Part shown: one piece after another, positions 16,113 to 24,908 of the stretch
Numbering within the stretch: the stretch's first letter is position 1
Layout: every line of letters begins with the position of its first letter
From: Phycisphaerae bacterium
Lineage (GTDB): Bacteria > Planctomycetota > Phycisphaerae > Phycisphaerales > Phycisphaeraceae
Assembly: GCA_030426385.1 (NCBI GenBank)
Contig: JAUHYI010000059.1
Location: forward strand, 1-32,060
Direction: 5' to 3'
DNA length: 32,060 bases
The notes under the pieces: generated by a model
Told to the model about the DNA's origin: nothing
The model's database searches: none
Seen by the model: only the letters and a program-made list of their open reading frames with translations
Position numbers and translations under genes: made by a program

Positions 16113-18794
16113 TCATGGATTGTTTGATTCGGCCACGAGTGCTGCACTAAGCACCTGTCGCCACGCGATGACATTGCCGCGCGGCAATGCGCCATCAAGG
16201 ACTTGTTGCGTCAGCAACTTGATATCCATTGGCATGCTCTGTTGAATTTTTTGCAGACATATCGCCACAACACCATCCGTTCCATGTTGTTCGACGTGCC
16301 GCTCACACATCTGGACCAAGCCAGCGTCCCGTGTCGCTTCAGCAATTTCAAAGGTGTAATCCGAAGGCAGCGCGCCGCCATCGCCGGGCCAGGCATAGGA
16401 TCGGCCTGAACTTGGCGCAGGTTTTCCCGGCTTGTAATAACCTCGACCCAACGGCCAATAGTAAGTCCACTTGAGTAGCGAATGTGGATCATATTTTGAA
16501 GCGTGATACGCCCACCCAATTACGAAGTCATGCGGGTACGTGTATTGGCCAAACGTATCACCACTGGCACGCACCACTTTCAAAAGCTCTTCGCTCCAGT
16601 AATCATAAACTCGATAGTCGATCACCGCATCAACACGCTCGGGGCCGTCCCATCCCCAACGAATGCCATCGGAAGTCGCCAGCGTTTCAAAACCAACCTG
16701 TTTCATCAACGTGGCAAAACGTTCAGTTTTCTCAATGCGGCCCCACTCAATTTCATCCTCCGGCAGCAACAACATACGACTGGGCCACAGGTTCGCTTTA
16801 TGATCGCTGCGATCACGTATCGCCTGCAGTACATCGAGAAACATTTCTTCTTCCAGCGAACTGTGATTTGTTTTGTACCTCGGCTGAGACTTGGGATTAA
16901 TCACGGCGTTAACATCGCCGTTGTTAATCTGATCGGTCAACTCACTGATTTGTGATTCGAGAAACCGCATATCAATCATCATCGGACTGCCATCGGTCAA
17001 CACGCCCCCTTTGCGCATCAATGCCAGTTCATTTTCAAAACGCTCAAAACTGTATGACAGCTTGCCGTCTTCATAACTCAAATCACAAGGCGAAAGGTTG
17101 TACAAAGCCGGGAAATTCAACCCCATGCCAGCCATGTCCTGATAAAACGCTTGGCGTTGTTGCGGATCACCGTAAGGCCCGGAGAACAATCCGAAGTATC
17201 GTTTTGATTTGGCCAAGGTCATCGGCGTCACATGGAACGCGACGCGATGATCACGTGCATAATCGCCCGATGATGTTGAGACTCTTACCGGCACTTCAAA
17301 TCGCCCCGGCGAAACATCCTCGGGCAACGCGACCACCACCGCATAGCGGGCCTGATTTCCTGCATCCAATGCAGTCGCGGCCGGCTTCACATAGGGGCCA
17401 GGAATATAGGTGTATGACTCAGCCGTTCCTTCTGGAAAGTACAACATCTCCCGTAACGTCACGCGACCTCGCAACCACTCGGGCAATTTCGTTTCATCAA
17501 TCGCAACCGACAGTCCGCCCAGATTCTCCATCGCGTTCACCGTGACCACCGCGATGGAACGCTGCCCCGGAAAACTCAACACAAACGGACGCCCACCATC
17601 ACTGCCATCACCGCCAACACCGATAGACGGTGCCGCATGACGCTGGCCCGGTACCTGCACGTATGATTCGCCGACGATAAACGGCACTGATTTCTCATTG
17701 CTTTCCACGCTGTCGGTGTACTGATCAAATTCTGCTTCCACCCAACCCGCAGGCGTCATCGCCGCCGCACGCTCGATCGTGATGTCATCGGCCCAATAGC
17801 CAAACGGTGATTCGGTGATTTGTGATGGCGCGGATGCCACTTGATCTGTGTCTTGCCACGTTGCGATGGTTTGCATCACTGTTTGCGGTGGCAACCAAAC
17901 CGGCCAAGTGCGCAACCACTTCGGCTCGCCAGTACCTTCACCCACATGGCCCATCCGTAACCGATATTCCTTGATATTGTTGCCAACCTCCGGCACAGGG
18001 ATGGCCACGACGCGCCGATGATTCGTATCGATCTCCACGTTTTTGTGCCACACGGCCTTGTCTTGGGAATCAATCAATTCACAACGCACCGTGCTCGCTG
18101 AACCATCATTGGTTAATGTCAACGCCAATGGTCCTGTCGTCCAACATGTCTGATTCAATTGTCCTGCCACCGGGTCGGTTGGCACGTAGGTGACCTCAAT
18201 ATCATCGATCATCAATTCATACGGCTGCTTCGATTCGGGATCGCCATGCTCGAGCTGAATCATCACCACCAGTTGATCCACTGGCTGATCAAATTCACCA
18301 TCGACCTGGCATTCGCTCCATTGCCGAGGCTCGCTGATCGGCTGGGGTGTCGGTTGATACCCATCGCGATACATCGTCCAGCAATGACGCCAATTCCAAC
18401 TTGGTGCTACGCGATACTCCAGCTTGGCCAGATCGAATTGCGTTTTGTTCATTCGCCATTCACGTTCACTTTGCAGGCGAATCAAAGCCTTGCCCATTCC
18501 CTGGACCCATCTCACCTTCGCCCGCAAAGTCAAGGTGCCGGGTTCTAATGCTGCACCATCGATCACACGGACAATACCCACGCCCCGTTCGCCGGGCTTG
18601 ACGCTCACATTCAGTTGCCGCTTACCACGCACCGCAAAGTGCCCGGCCGATGAGGCCCGTTTCCAATTGCCTGACCAGTCGCTGTTTGCCTGATCAAATT
18701 GATCATGGAAAATTTGAACCGACTCGGCCGAGGCGGCAACCGTAACCACAAACGGCATCATGATGAAGATGAGAAGCCATGCAAACTTTTTCAA
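16113..18794 (-). CDS. Large secreted glycoside-hydrolase-like protein with N-terminal beta-sandwich
   Basis: 893 residues. The signal peptide (MKKFAWLLIFIMMPFVVTVAASA, ~1-23) marks export. Residues ~25-210 look like a carbohydrate-binding jelly-roll. Middle beta-sandwich regions include the phrase PEDVSPGRFEVPVRV, common before GH123/DUF4091-like catalytic barrels. The C-terminal ~350 residues (from YFGLFSGPYGD) resemble such a barrel, with acidic LPEDEIEWG as a candidate active-site strand. I cannot name the GH family with certainty. The start is TTG 18794: AGGAG lies about seven bases upstream and no ATG is available at the signal peptide. It is 87 bp downstream of a pseudopilin and 114 bp upstream of the RraA cassette, consistent with releasing the sugar the cassette uses. 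Confidence 0.65.
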   Translation of the reverse strand: MKKFAWLLIFIMMPFVVTVAASAESVQIFHDQFDQANSDWSGNWKRASSAGHFAVRGKRQLNVSVKPGERGVGIVRVIDGAALEPGTLTLRAKVRWVQGMGKALIRLQSEREWRMNKTQFDLAKLEYRVAPSWNWRHCWTMYRDGYQPTPQPISEPRQWSECQVDGEFDQPVDQLVVMIQLEHGDPESKQPYELMIDDIEVTYVPTDPVAGQLNQTCWTTGPLALTLTNDGSASTVRCELIDSQDKAVWHKNVEIDTNHRRVVAIPVPEVGNNIKEYRLRMGHVGEGTGEPKWLRTWPVWLPPQTVMQTIATWQDTDQVASAPSQITESPFGYWADDITIERAAAMTPAGWVEAEFDQYTDSVESNEKSVPFIVGESYVQVPGQRHAAPSIGVGGDGSDGGRPFVLSFPGQRSIAVVTVNAMENLGGLSVAIDETKLPEWLRGRVTLREMLYFPEGTAESYTYIPGPYVKPAATALDAGNQARYAVVVALPEDVSPGRFEVPVRVSTSSGDYARDHRVAFHVTPMTLAKSKRYFGLFSGPYGDPQQRQAFYQDMAGMGLNFPALYNLSPCDLSYEDGKLSYSFERFENELALMRKGGVLTDGSPMMIDMRFLESQISELTDQINNGDVNAVINPKSQPRYKTNHSSLEEEMFLDVLQAIRDRSDHKANLWPSRMLLLPEDEIEWGRIEKTERFATLMKQVGFETLATSDGIRWGWDGPERVDAVIDYRVYDYWSEELLKVVRASGDTFGQYTYPHDFVIGWAYHASKYDPHSLLKWTYYWPLGRGYYKPGKPAPSSGRSYAWPGDGGALPSDYTFEIAEATRDAGLVQMCERHVEQHGTDGVVAICLQKIQQSMPMDIKLLTQQVLDGALPRGNVIAWRQVLSAALVAESNNP

Positions 18795-18881
18795 TGATTC
18801 ACTCCTGCAAAATGTAGACGCAAAAATCGCGATGTACTCATACGGAATACAGTGGCCAAGCCAATGATCGGACGAACGGCG

Positions 18882-19547
18882 CTATATCCCGTTCGGCGTC
18901 CAATACTTCAGTGTTTCGAGTTCTTCGCGAGGCATGGTTTTGGCATTGCCTGCGTTAAACAAAACATTCGTGGCATTCAAATGACGATTAGGAACGTAAT
19001 ATTCACCAGTAAAATCAATCCAACCGAGACCTATCGTCGAGCTCAATCGGGTGTGCACATGGTAATTCGTGTCGATATTAATCACCGTCGAGGGCAGCAA
19101 ATCTGTTTTACGCATTGGCACACCCCCCGCCCACATCTCATAACTCACACGCCGGTTCCCGCCATAGGATGGCTGAACTGCGCCGGTGCCATCAACCAGA
19201 GCTTCGGGGCAATACAGGGCCGTGTTGTACTCATTCGAATCATTCAAATAACGTGCCAGCAACTTCCACCAGTTGTCGGAAGAACTGGGAAAACCATAAG
19301 TAGGCACGAGGTATTCATTGTGATCGTCCGAGTACATCACATGGGCCAGATTGATCTGCGCGTGCTTGGTAAGACACACCGTACTACGCGCCGCAGCACG
19401 CGCCTGTTTTAATGCTGGCAACAACAACGCAATCAACACCGAGATAATGGATATCACCACCAGCAATTCAATCAACGTGAATCCCCGGCGCTTTGTAGTG
19501 CTGGCCACATCACGGGAAGCAAACATGTAAGAGTTGCGAATAAACAT
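18882..19547 (-). CDS. Pseudopilin-like protein with prepilin-type leader
   Basis: 221 residues from ATG 19547, preceded by AAAGGA about six bases upstream (a GTG at 19577 has no RBS). The leader is longer than usual, ending [15 protein letters not shown], with cleavage expected after Gly and Glu at +5. The N-terminal helix is followed by [12 protein letters not shown] and a globular domain. Its C-terminus lacks a clear H-x9-DG tail but has [19 protein letters not shown], which occupies the same position. It is presumably an inner-membrane pseudopilin processed by prepilin peptidase. It lies between a PEP-CTERM gene (154 bp upstream) and the secreted glycosidase-like gene. Confidence 0.85.
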   Translation of the reverse strand: MFIRNSYMFASRDVASTTKRRGFTLIELLVVISIISVLIALLLPALKQARAAARSTVCLTKHAQINLAHVMYSDDHNEYLVPTYGFPSSSDNWWKLLARYLNDSNEYNTALYCPEALVDGTGAVQPSYGGNRRVSYEMWAGGVPMRKTDLLPSTVINIDTNYHVHTRLSSTIGLGWIDFTGEYYVPNRHLNATNVLFNAGNAKTMPREELETLKYWTPNGI

Positions 19548-19701
19548 GACGTTCCTTTGACCCAAATATCCCCCCACTCACTTCACACACGACGCACGCC
19601 CACCCCTGGCCCCGGCTTGATCTGCTTGTGCTTGACGGCAAACGATGACGCGCACTGCCCAGCGTTAATCAAGTCAACGCTGGGCGAGCACACGAATCGG
19701 T

Positions 19702-20472
19702 TTAGCGATTATTTCGACGGCCTCGTCCGATCAAGACCAACCCGCCGATGGCCAGCAGACCCAGCGACGCAGGCTCAGGCACCTCGTTGATCGAGGAAAA
19801 CGTGACGTCGTCCCACGTGGTACCAGGCACACGACTGTTCAACCGCACGCCCAGATATAAGCTGGCGGGCAAAGACGCTGCATTGGGCAGTGACTCGCTA
19901 AACAGAACGGTGGTTAGCGATGCATCGGTATAAACCGTGCCGGTCAGCGTGGAAGCATCGGGGCGAGCATATTCAATCCAAAACAGATTGCTGCCCGCTG
20001 AACCAACCGCCGACTTGAACTCCCACGCGCTTGTGCCGTCCCAGACATGCCAGCCTCGTGTTCCACTCAGGCTCGTACCACCTAATACCAACCATGTGTC
20101 GGTAATGCCATTGTTCAAACCACTGTTACCCAGGTAGGTGGCGGCATAGGCTCCGCCGCTCATCGAGCTTGTGGGAATGTCTATTGCCATCGCCACCTTC
20201 TCGCCAACTTCGAGTGTGTTCTCCACCAGCGCATTGGTCTGGCCCACAAAATATCCACTTGGGTTTGAGCTACCAGACGTATAGCTGTAACTGAAGTCAT
20301 TACCACTGTGCGTGATCGAGCCGGTGTTGAATGCTTGGCGTGCCCATGAGCTGGCATCATCGGTAGCGAAACCATCGTAATAGTCATAGCTGGTGTAAAG
20401 CGGCGCTGCTTGAACCAGGGTAACCGCAAACAACAGGGCCAGGACACATAGAGCGGACGTGAAAATTCTCAT
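19702..20472 (-). CDS. Secreted PEP-CTERM protein
   Basis: 256 residues from ATG 20472, with RBS AAGGAGAGTCTT directly upstream. A much longer in-frame ORF runs up to 20736, but it overlaps the regulator gene and encodes an implausible basic/aromatic stretch. The signal peptide is MRIFTSALCVLALLFAVTLVQA (1-22). The body looks like a single beta-sandwich domain (G/S/T/Y-rich, about 180 residues) of the kind common in exported PEP-CTERM proteins, with no catalytic motif I recognise. The tail VPEPASLGLLAIGGLVLIG plus RGRRNNR is a canonical PEP-CTERM signal for an exosortase. It starts 76 bp after the GntR/LacI regulator. Confidence 0.85.
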   Translation of the reverse strand: MRIFTSALCVLALLFAVTLVQAAPLYTSYDYYDGFATDDASSWARQAFNTGSITHSGNDFSYSYTSGSSNPSGYFVGQTNALVENTLEVGEKVAMAIDIPTSSMSGGAYAATYLGNSGLNNGITDTWLVLGGTSLSGTRGWHVWDGTSAWEFKSAVGSAGSNLFWIEYARPDASTLTGTVYTDASLTTVLFSESLPNAASLPASLYLGVRLNSRVPGTTWDDVTFSSINEVPEPASLGLLAIGGLVLIGRGRRNNR

Positions 20473-20548
20473 AAGACTCTCCTTTTTTGCAAAGCGGAAA
20501 AAACAAAATCGATAAACAGAATCGATAAACAAAGTAAAAAAACAAAAA

Positions 20549-21700
20549 CTACGATGAGGGGGATGCTTGGGGTGACGAAGACGACTGTGATGGCGGAGAC
20601 TGTGACGGTCGAGACTGCACACCCGAATGAACCACGGATTCACGTTCAATAAGCCGAACCGGAACCATCGAGCGCGTAAAGCCTTCCGACGATCCGTCAG
20701 CGATGGCCTCCAAAGACTGAATAACCTGTTGGGCAAACGATGACCGCGAAATTCGAATGGTGGTCAACGGCGGACTCAGGTGTTTCACATGAGCCAGGTC
20801 GTCGATCCCAATGACACTCACATCTTTACCCACGCGTCGACCCGCTTCTTCCAATGCCTGATACACGCCTTTGGCCGCATGGTCGTCAACAATGACGGCC
20901 GTGAATTCGCGATTGCGGCGCAACAGTTCTTTGGTCGCGGCATAGCCATCTTTGTTTTCGAATCCGCCATGCAACAGCATTTCCGAATCCAACAGAATGC
21001 CCGCCTTGGCCATTTCTTCATAAAAGAACTGAAGCCGTTCGTTCATATCACGGTTGTAGGCGTTTTCCAACACACCATGAAGAAACGCGATACGCGTGTG
21101 ACCCAAGCCCGTGAGATGCTTGATCCAGCATTGCACGATCGCGCGATTGTCGAGCAAAAAACTATTGGGCAGATCGCTGGGCCAATAGGGAATAACCTGC
21201 ACATAAGGAATCTCTCGCACCGCCAACGACGAGCAAATGTTCGGCATGTCGGGATACATCGCAATCACAGCGTCGGGCGAAAGCTCCTCAATCCGTTGAT
21301 TAAAGATCGCCTGATCACTGCCGCGAGGAATCGTGGTCACGCGCAACCCTCGGCCCTTGAAGCCCAGATGATGCGCCAACTCATTCACAAAATCCTGATT
21401 AAAACCAGGATTGCGAAGCATGCGTTCTCCGCCAAACGCCAACAGATCAACCAGGCCAAGCGACTTGGACTCTGGCGATTTTTCAGCCACGAACAAACCA
21501 CGCCCCACGCGACTTTCAACCAGACCATCCTCTTTGAGCCCCCGCAGGGCCCGGTCGATGGTTGCTTGACTGACATCAAATCGAGCCATCATCGCTTTCA
21601 CACTAGCCAGACGCGCGCCGGGCTTTAATTCGGAAATCTCAGCGAGCAACGACTCTTTGAGCACCTTGTGCCGAGGCAGAGATTTAAGTGTGGTCGCCAT
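20549..21700 (-). CDS. GntR-type HTH / LacI-type sensor hybrid transcriptional regulator
   Basis: 383 residues. A winged-helix GntR-like DNA-binding domain (~12-75: LKPGARLASVKAMMARFDVS..., GRGLFVAEK) is joined to a LacI/periplasmic-binding-type effector domain (~80-350, with IPYVQVIP, ITGLGHTRIAFLHG-like and ISVIGIDD-type blocks). This architecture is known from AraR-like sugar regulators. The last ~25 residues are an unusual Ser/Pro/Gln-rich tail (GVQSRPSQSPPSQ...). ATG 21700 is preceded by GGGG, a modest RBS. It probably controls the downstream PEP-CTERM, pseudopilin, glycosidase-like and RraA genes in response to a sugar. A sigma70-type promoter lies at 21744-21771. Confidence 0.85.
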   Translation of the reverse strand: MATTLKSLPRHKVLKESLLAEISELKPGARLASVKAMMARFDVSQATIDRALRGLKEDGLVESRVGRGLFVAEKSPESKSLGLVDLLAFGGERMLRNPGFNQDFVNELAHHLGFKGRGLRVTTIPRGSDQAIFNQRIEELSPDAVIAMYPDMPNICSSLAVREIPYVQVIPYWPSDLPNSFLLDNRAIVQCWIKHLTGLGHTRIAFLHGVLENAYNRDMNERLQFFYEEMAKAGILLDSEMLLHGGFENKDGYAATKELLRRNREFTAVIVDDHAAKGVYQALEEAGRRVGKDVSVIGIDDLAHVKHLSPPLTTIRISRSSFAQQVIQSLEAIADGSSEGFTRSMVPVRLIERESVVHSGVQSRPSQSPPSQSSSSPQASPSS

Positions 21701-21730
21701 AGAAAAGCCCCATAAACCAATTCAATCCAA

Positions 21731-21746
21731 ACTTGACACGCCAAGT
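21731..21746. promoter_or_regulatory. Imperfect palindrome ACTTG-N6-CAAGT near the transcription start of the hybrid regulator
   Basis: ACTTGACACGCCAAGT pairs at 12 of 16 positions and overlaps the downstream edge of the -10 element (21744-21749). This is where a repressor of this family could bind for autoregulation. A second, perfect 10-bp palindrome, ATATCGATAT, is in the promoter spacer at 21754-21763. Which is the operator, if either, is not known. Confidence 0.4.
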
Positions 21747-21771
21747 ATAGCGTATATCGATATGCTGTCAA
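21744..21771 (-). promoter_or_regulatory. Sigma70-type promoter of the GntR/LacI hybrid regulator
   Basis: On the minus strand, TTGACA (21771-21766) is followed after 16 bases by TATACT (21749-21744), five of six matching the -10 consensus. The expected transcript start near 21737 gives a leader of about 37 bases before ATG 21700. This is the strongest promoter-like sequence I found in the window. Confidence 0.7.
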
Positions 21772-22228
21772 GGGTTTTGAATGATCACCGTAAGTGTCTT
21801 TTTTATATATATTTATAAAAATCATTGAGATTTATTTACGAAATATATCACTGATATGCCATGAATATCGCTATGCTTGAAGTTTCTAGCACCCCCCACC
21901 TCCACCCCACCCCCACCCCCCACCGGCACCAACCGACATGGCTGTTTCCTGCCCCCCAGAACACAAACAATCCAAGCCCGGATTGGCTCAACGCATGCAA
22001 ACTGCCACGGCACTGTAGATGCCCAGCCAACGCCAAAACGCCTCAAAATGCTATCGCTTCGGCCGGTTCATTCATCGCGATACCACAAGCCCGCGAACCC
22101 CCGCCCAGTCTGGACCGCTACCAATCGCGAATACTGATATTTTTCAAAAGCATACGAGACATGCTGCCACCCCGCGGCATCATGACGGCGTCGCGTGACA
22201 TGCAACAGGGAATTTTTTATGAGCCTGA
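21772..22228. other. Non-coding interval with AT-rich stretch and C-rich tract
   Basis: No protein on either strand in this interval looks real; short frames here have no RBS or recognisable sequence. It has an AT-rich segment at about 21798-21848, then a cytosine-rich tract at 21892-21924, then unremarkable sequence up to the stop codon of the creatininase-family gene. No rho-independent terminator was recognised. Confidence 0.6.
21892..21921 (-). repeat. G-rich tract with G-quadruplex-forming pattern on the minus strand
   Basis: The plus strand has C runs of 6, 4, 5 and 6 (21892-97, 21905-08, 21910-14, 21916-21), separated by 7, 1 and 1 bases. Read on the minus strand this satisfies the G3+N1-7 rule for an intramolecular quadruplex. 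It lies about 120 bp upstream of the promoter at 21744-21771. Confidence 0.6.
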
Positions 22229-22993
22229 TTACGGCATGTCGGGCCATAATTCGACCAGCAACGCACGCAGCGATTCCACCACAGCCTCAAGAACTCGCTG
22301 CCCCTTTTCAGCCGATGCCAACGAAGGGGTTCCGTAAACGCCGTGCGTTGTTTGTTGATGGAACGGGCGATACTGACTCGCCGCAGGTGCGTGCAACATA
22401 TCCAAGCGCATCGCTTCCACCCGATGCAGTTTGCCATCATCGATAGCACTATCCATATCCACCATGTCGGGCTCAAGCGCTAGCATTAAACTTGTCTCAA
22501 ACTCACAGGCATGACCTACGGAGCCAAGCGCACCTTCGCGAATCTCAGCCAACGCCTTGACGGCAGGCGACCACCAGTTTGCCACCACAATCTGCGCCTC
22601 GGGAAATTGCTGTCCCAGTTGCTCACCAATCACGGCATTGATCGCATGGTTCCCGCCGTGACTGTTAAGGATAAGCACACGGCCAAAGCCGTGCCGAATC
22701 ACACTTCGCACCGTATCGATCACAGTCCGACGAAAACTCTCATGCTCAAGCGTCAGCGATCCGGCAAAAGCCATGTGGTGCTCAGAACAACCAACCGCTT
22801 GCGTTGGAAGAATCAACATCTGCCCCTTCAATGCTTCGTCAAGTCTGGCCGCGATGGCTTCGCCGATCACACAATCGGTATCCAACGGCAAATGCGGGCC
22901 ATGCTGTTCGACCGCCGCCACGGGCAGTACCACGATTTTCTTTCGATCCATCGCATCGATCTGGGGCCGACGCATTCGTTTCCATTGAGGCAT
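22229..22993 (-). CDS. Creatininase-family metal-dependent amidohydrolase
   Basis: 254 residues from ATG 22993, chosen because the family usually begins just before a block like MPQWKRMRRPQIDAM and GGAA sits seven bases upstream; a longer version from 23059 is possible. Creatininase-fold enzymes hydrolyse cyclic or linear amides using two divalent metals (creatininase, MftE peptidase, formamide hydrolases). Metal-binding motifs are visible: EQHGPHLPLDTD (~29-40), NSHGGN (~113-118) and HACEFETS (~155-162), with the conserved Glu/His ligands. The active site thus looks intact. It is 256 bp downstream of the UnbV-type gene, with repeat elements between, so it may be independently transcribed. 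Substrate unknown. Confidence 0.85.
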   Translation of the reverse strand: MPQWKRMRRPQIDAMDRKKIVVLPVAAVEQHGPHLPLDTDCVIGEAIAARLDEALKGQMLILPTQAVGCSEHHMAFAGSLTLEHESFRRTVIDTVRSVIRHGFGRVLILNSHGGNHAINAVIGEQLGQQFPEAQIVVANWWSPAVKALAEIREGALGSVGHACEFETSLMLALEPDMVDMDSAIDDGKLHRVEAMRLDMLHAPAASQYRPFHQQTTHGVYGTPSLASAEKGQRVLEAVVESLRALLVELWPDMP

Positions 22994-23125
22994 GACTTGA
23001 TTCCATATGACGACACAATCACCGAGCCTGTATCGGCGTATCTTCGCAGAATACGACATCACCTGCTACATCGCGTGCCGTCGGTTTTTCACCTACAACG
23101 CTAATCCTGATAAAAAATCACACGC

Positions 23126-23149
23126 TAGCCGTCGCCCTTGAGCGGCGCG
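23126..23149 (+). repeat. 24-bp REP-like palindromic element, copy A
   Basis: TAGCCGTCGCCCTTGAGCGG plus CGCG (23126-23149). It matches copies B (23174-23197, opposite strand) and C (31683-31706, opposite strand) at 21 of 24 and 21 of 24 positions. Each unit can itself fold into a short hairpin. Confidence 0.75.
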
Positions 23150-23173
23150 AAAAACGCATCAAACACGCACCGT

Positions 23174-23197
23174 CGCGCCGCCCAAGGACGTCGGCTA
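23174..23197 (-). repeat. 24-bp REP-like palindromic element, copy B
   Basis: The reverse complement of 23174-23197 differs from copy C at one base and from copy A at three. Together with copy A it makes a large inverted repeat with a 24-bp loop in the spacer between the UnbV-type and creatininase-family genes, resembling a paired REP (BIME-like) arrangement. Confidence 0.75.
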
Positions 23198-23249
23198 ACT
23201 ATCAATACCTAATCGTCAATAGAATGTCGCAATAATGACGCATACGTTT

Positions 23250-24806
23250 TTAGGGGGTCGGTTCATCGGCGTTCAAGTCCGACCATTTCACAACAATAGC
23301 CTGATCCACCGCTACATTTTCCAGTGTATGTTGTGTGCCACCGGGCCAGGCGATTTGCAGACTCACTGGTTCTGCACGTGCACCCAATCCGAAATGCAAT
23401 GTCAGTTCGTTTTGATTGCCCATGCCCGTGCCCGCCTCAACCTGTCGCGCCAGCGTGGTTTGTTCATCAAGCTCGATGCGCACTTGAGCGCCAATCGCAC
23501 CGCGGTTGATACGCTTACCATCACCTTGCAACGTCACGCGCAACCAATGACGATCATGTTTTTTTGTATCACGATCCGCTTCGGGAATCATCTCGATGGT
23601 TTGATTCACATACAACTGTCCTGCTGTGAACAAATCCATGTCGCCGTCGTGATCGAAATCTGCCCAGGCGGCTTGATAGGTCGTCGCCATATTGGCCAAC
23701 CCTGCCTCGGCCGTCACATCGGTGAAATGCCAATCGCCATCGTTGCGATACAACACGGAGTGATCACCGTTGTAGACGGTCGTGAAATATAAATCGAGAT
23801 CACCATCGTTGTCATAATCCACCAGCGAGGGCGATGCGAAAGATTCCTGCCAGGCAAGCCCTGCGTTGTCGCTCATGTCTGCGAATGAAAAATCATGCTC
23901 CGCCCCACGGTTTTTATAAAAACGCGGGCGGTCCTGATCCACATGCGGATGCGAAAAATTGCCCACGAACAAATCGATCAGCCCATCGTTATCCATATCA
24001 CCCCAGGCCGATCCGATCGTGTGGCCGAACGAATAACTGTACCCATTATCAATGCCCGCAACGCCACGCTGCTTCGCCACATTGGTGAATTTTCCCATGC
24101 CATCATTTTCCCACAGCAGGTTGGCTTCCAAGCGATAGTTCGACACATAGATATCGATGTCGCCGTCGTTGTCGTAATCTGCGGAAGTGATGCCACGAGC
24201 CGGATCGATATCGCCGGACTGTTGCCACGCGATGACAAAACCTGCTTCACCATCGTTACGCAAAATCACATCGGTCTGGTACGGCCCGGGGTACGTCGCT
24301 TCGTATGCGCCAATATAAATATCCAGATCGCCATCATTGTCGTGGTCCGCCCAACTGGCGCCCTGACTGGGCACCCTGGTCAAGGTTGGCATGTGTGCCG
24401 ATGCATCGACAAAACCATTTTCGCCCTCGTTGTGATACAAGTTCCAATGACTGATGCTGTACGCATCGGGAAAACCATCATTGTCGTAATCGCCAAGAAT
24501 GGCACCATCCATCGGCGAAGCCATGCGATCAAAACCGCGCCCTGCTCGATTGATCCATACGGCTTCATTGGTGACTAAATCCGCATAGCTGTCTGCGTTG
24601 CAATCACTCCACGCAGCCCAGGCTTTACCCGTCGGGGCCTGCGGCAATAACGCATCGTCTTGAATTTGAAAAACGGTTTGCCCCTGCGACGCATCAACGC
24701 TCAGCCACATCGACAATGCCGATCCTACAGTTACGGCCGCGCCAAAGCGTGCCATACAATTCACACGAAACAACCGCATCACGTGACGGCCAATAGATTC
24801 AAACAT
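23250..24806 (-). CDS. Secreted FG-GAP/VCBS propeller protein with ASPIC/UnbV C-terminal domain (CRTAC1-like)
   Basis: 518 residues from ATG 24806, with GGAG nine bases upstream; a longer frame from 24875 lacks an RBS. The N-terminus has a hydrophobic stretch (FGAAVTVGSALSMWLSVDASQG) suitable for export. Numerous calcium-binding repeats of D-x-D-N-D-G-D form a propeller (DYDNDGFPD, DHDNDGDLD, DYDNDGDID, DMDNDGLID, DYDNDGDLD, DFDHDGDMD). The last ~100 residues fit the ASPIC/UnbV domain (RGAIGAQVRIEL, LHFGLGA, IAWPGG). This matches the CRTAC1-like proteins abundant in Planctomycetota. An extracellular, calcium-dependent binding role is inferred. It follows a pseudopilin gene by 102 bp. Confidence 0.9.
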   Translation of the reverse strand: MFESIGRHVMRLFRVNCMARFGAAVTVGSALSMWLSVDASQGQTVFQIQDDALLPQAPTGKAWAAWSDCNADSYADLVTNEAVWINRAGRGFDRMASPMDGAILGDYDNDGFPDAYSISHWNLYHNEGENGFVDASAHMPTLTRVPSQGASWADHDNDGDLDIYIGAYEATYPGPYQTDVILRNDGEAGFVIAWQQSGDIDPARGITSADYDNDGDIDIYVSNYRLEANLLWENDGMGKFTNVAKQRGVAGIDNGYSYSFGHTIGSAWGDMDNDGLIDLFVGNFSHPHVDQDRPRFYKNRGAEHDFSFADMSDNAGLAWQESFASPSLVDYDNDGDLDLYFTTVYNGDHSVLYRNDGDWHFTDVTAEAGLANMATTYQAAWADFDHDGDMDLFTAGQLYVNQTIEMIPEADRDTKKHDRHWLRVTLQGDGKRINRGAIGAQVRIELDEQTTLARQVEAGTGMGNQNELTLHFGLGARAEPVSLQIAWPGGTQHTLENVAVDQAIVVKWSDLNADEPTP

Positions 24807-24908
24807 ATGGATACACTCCGCTACGCCAGGTAAAGTTTTTGCGTTGGCATCATGCCTCTCGACACCATGCGCCATCGATGAACATTACGTTCACCATGCA
24901 ACAACCCA

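Larger units (their letters stand above)
23110..23197 (-). terminator. Possible terminator formed by an inverted pair of 24-bp repeats
   Basis: Downstream of the UnbV-type gene (stop at 23250), the minus strand can pair the repeat at 23197-23174 with that at 23149-23126 (21 of 24 positions, 24-base loop). Six T follow at 23117-23112, but eight bases separate them from the stem, so efficiency as an intrinsic terminator is doubtful. Confidence 0.3.

Noticed and set aside
20780..21628. A 282-codon open frame on the plus strand
   Set aside because: It is antisense to the GntR/LacI hybrid regulator, which has convincing domains; the antisense product looks compositionally artificial.
23895..24578. 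A 227-codon open frame on the plus strand
   Set aside because: Antisense to the repeat-rich FG-GAP propeller. The repeated I-D-I/I-V motifs are mirror images of the D-N-D-G-D repeats.
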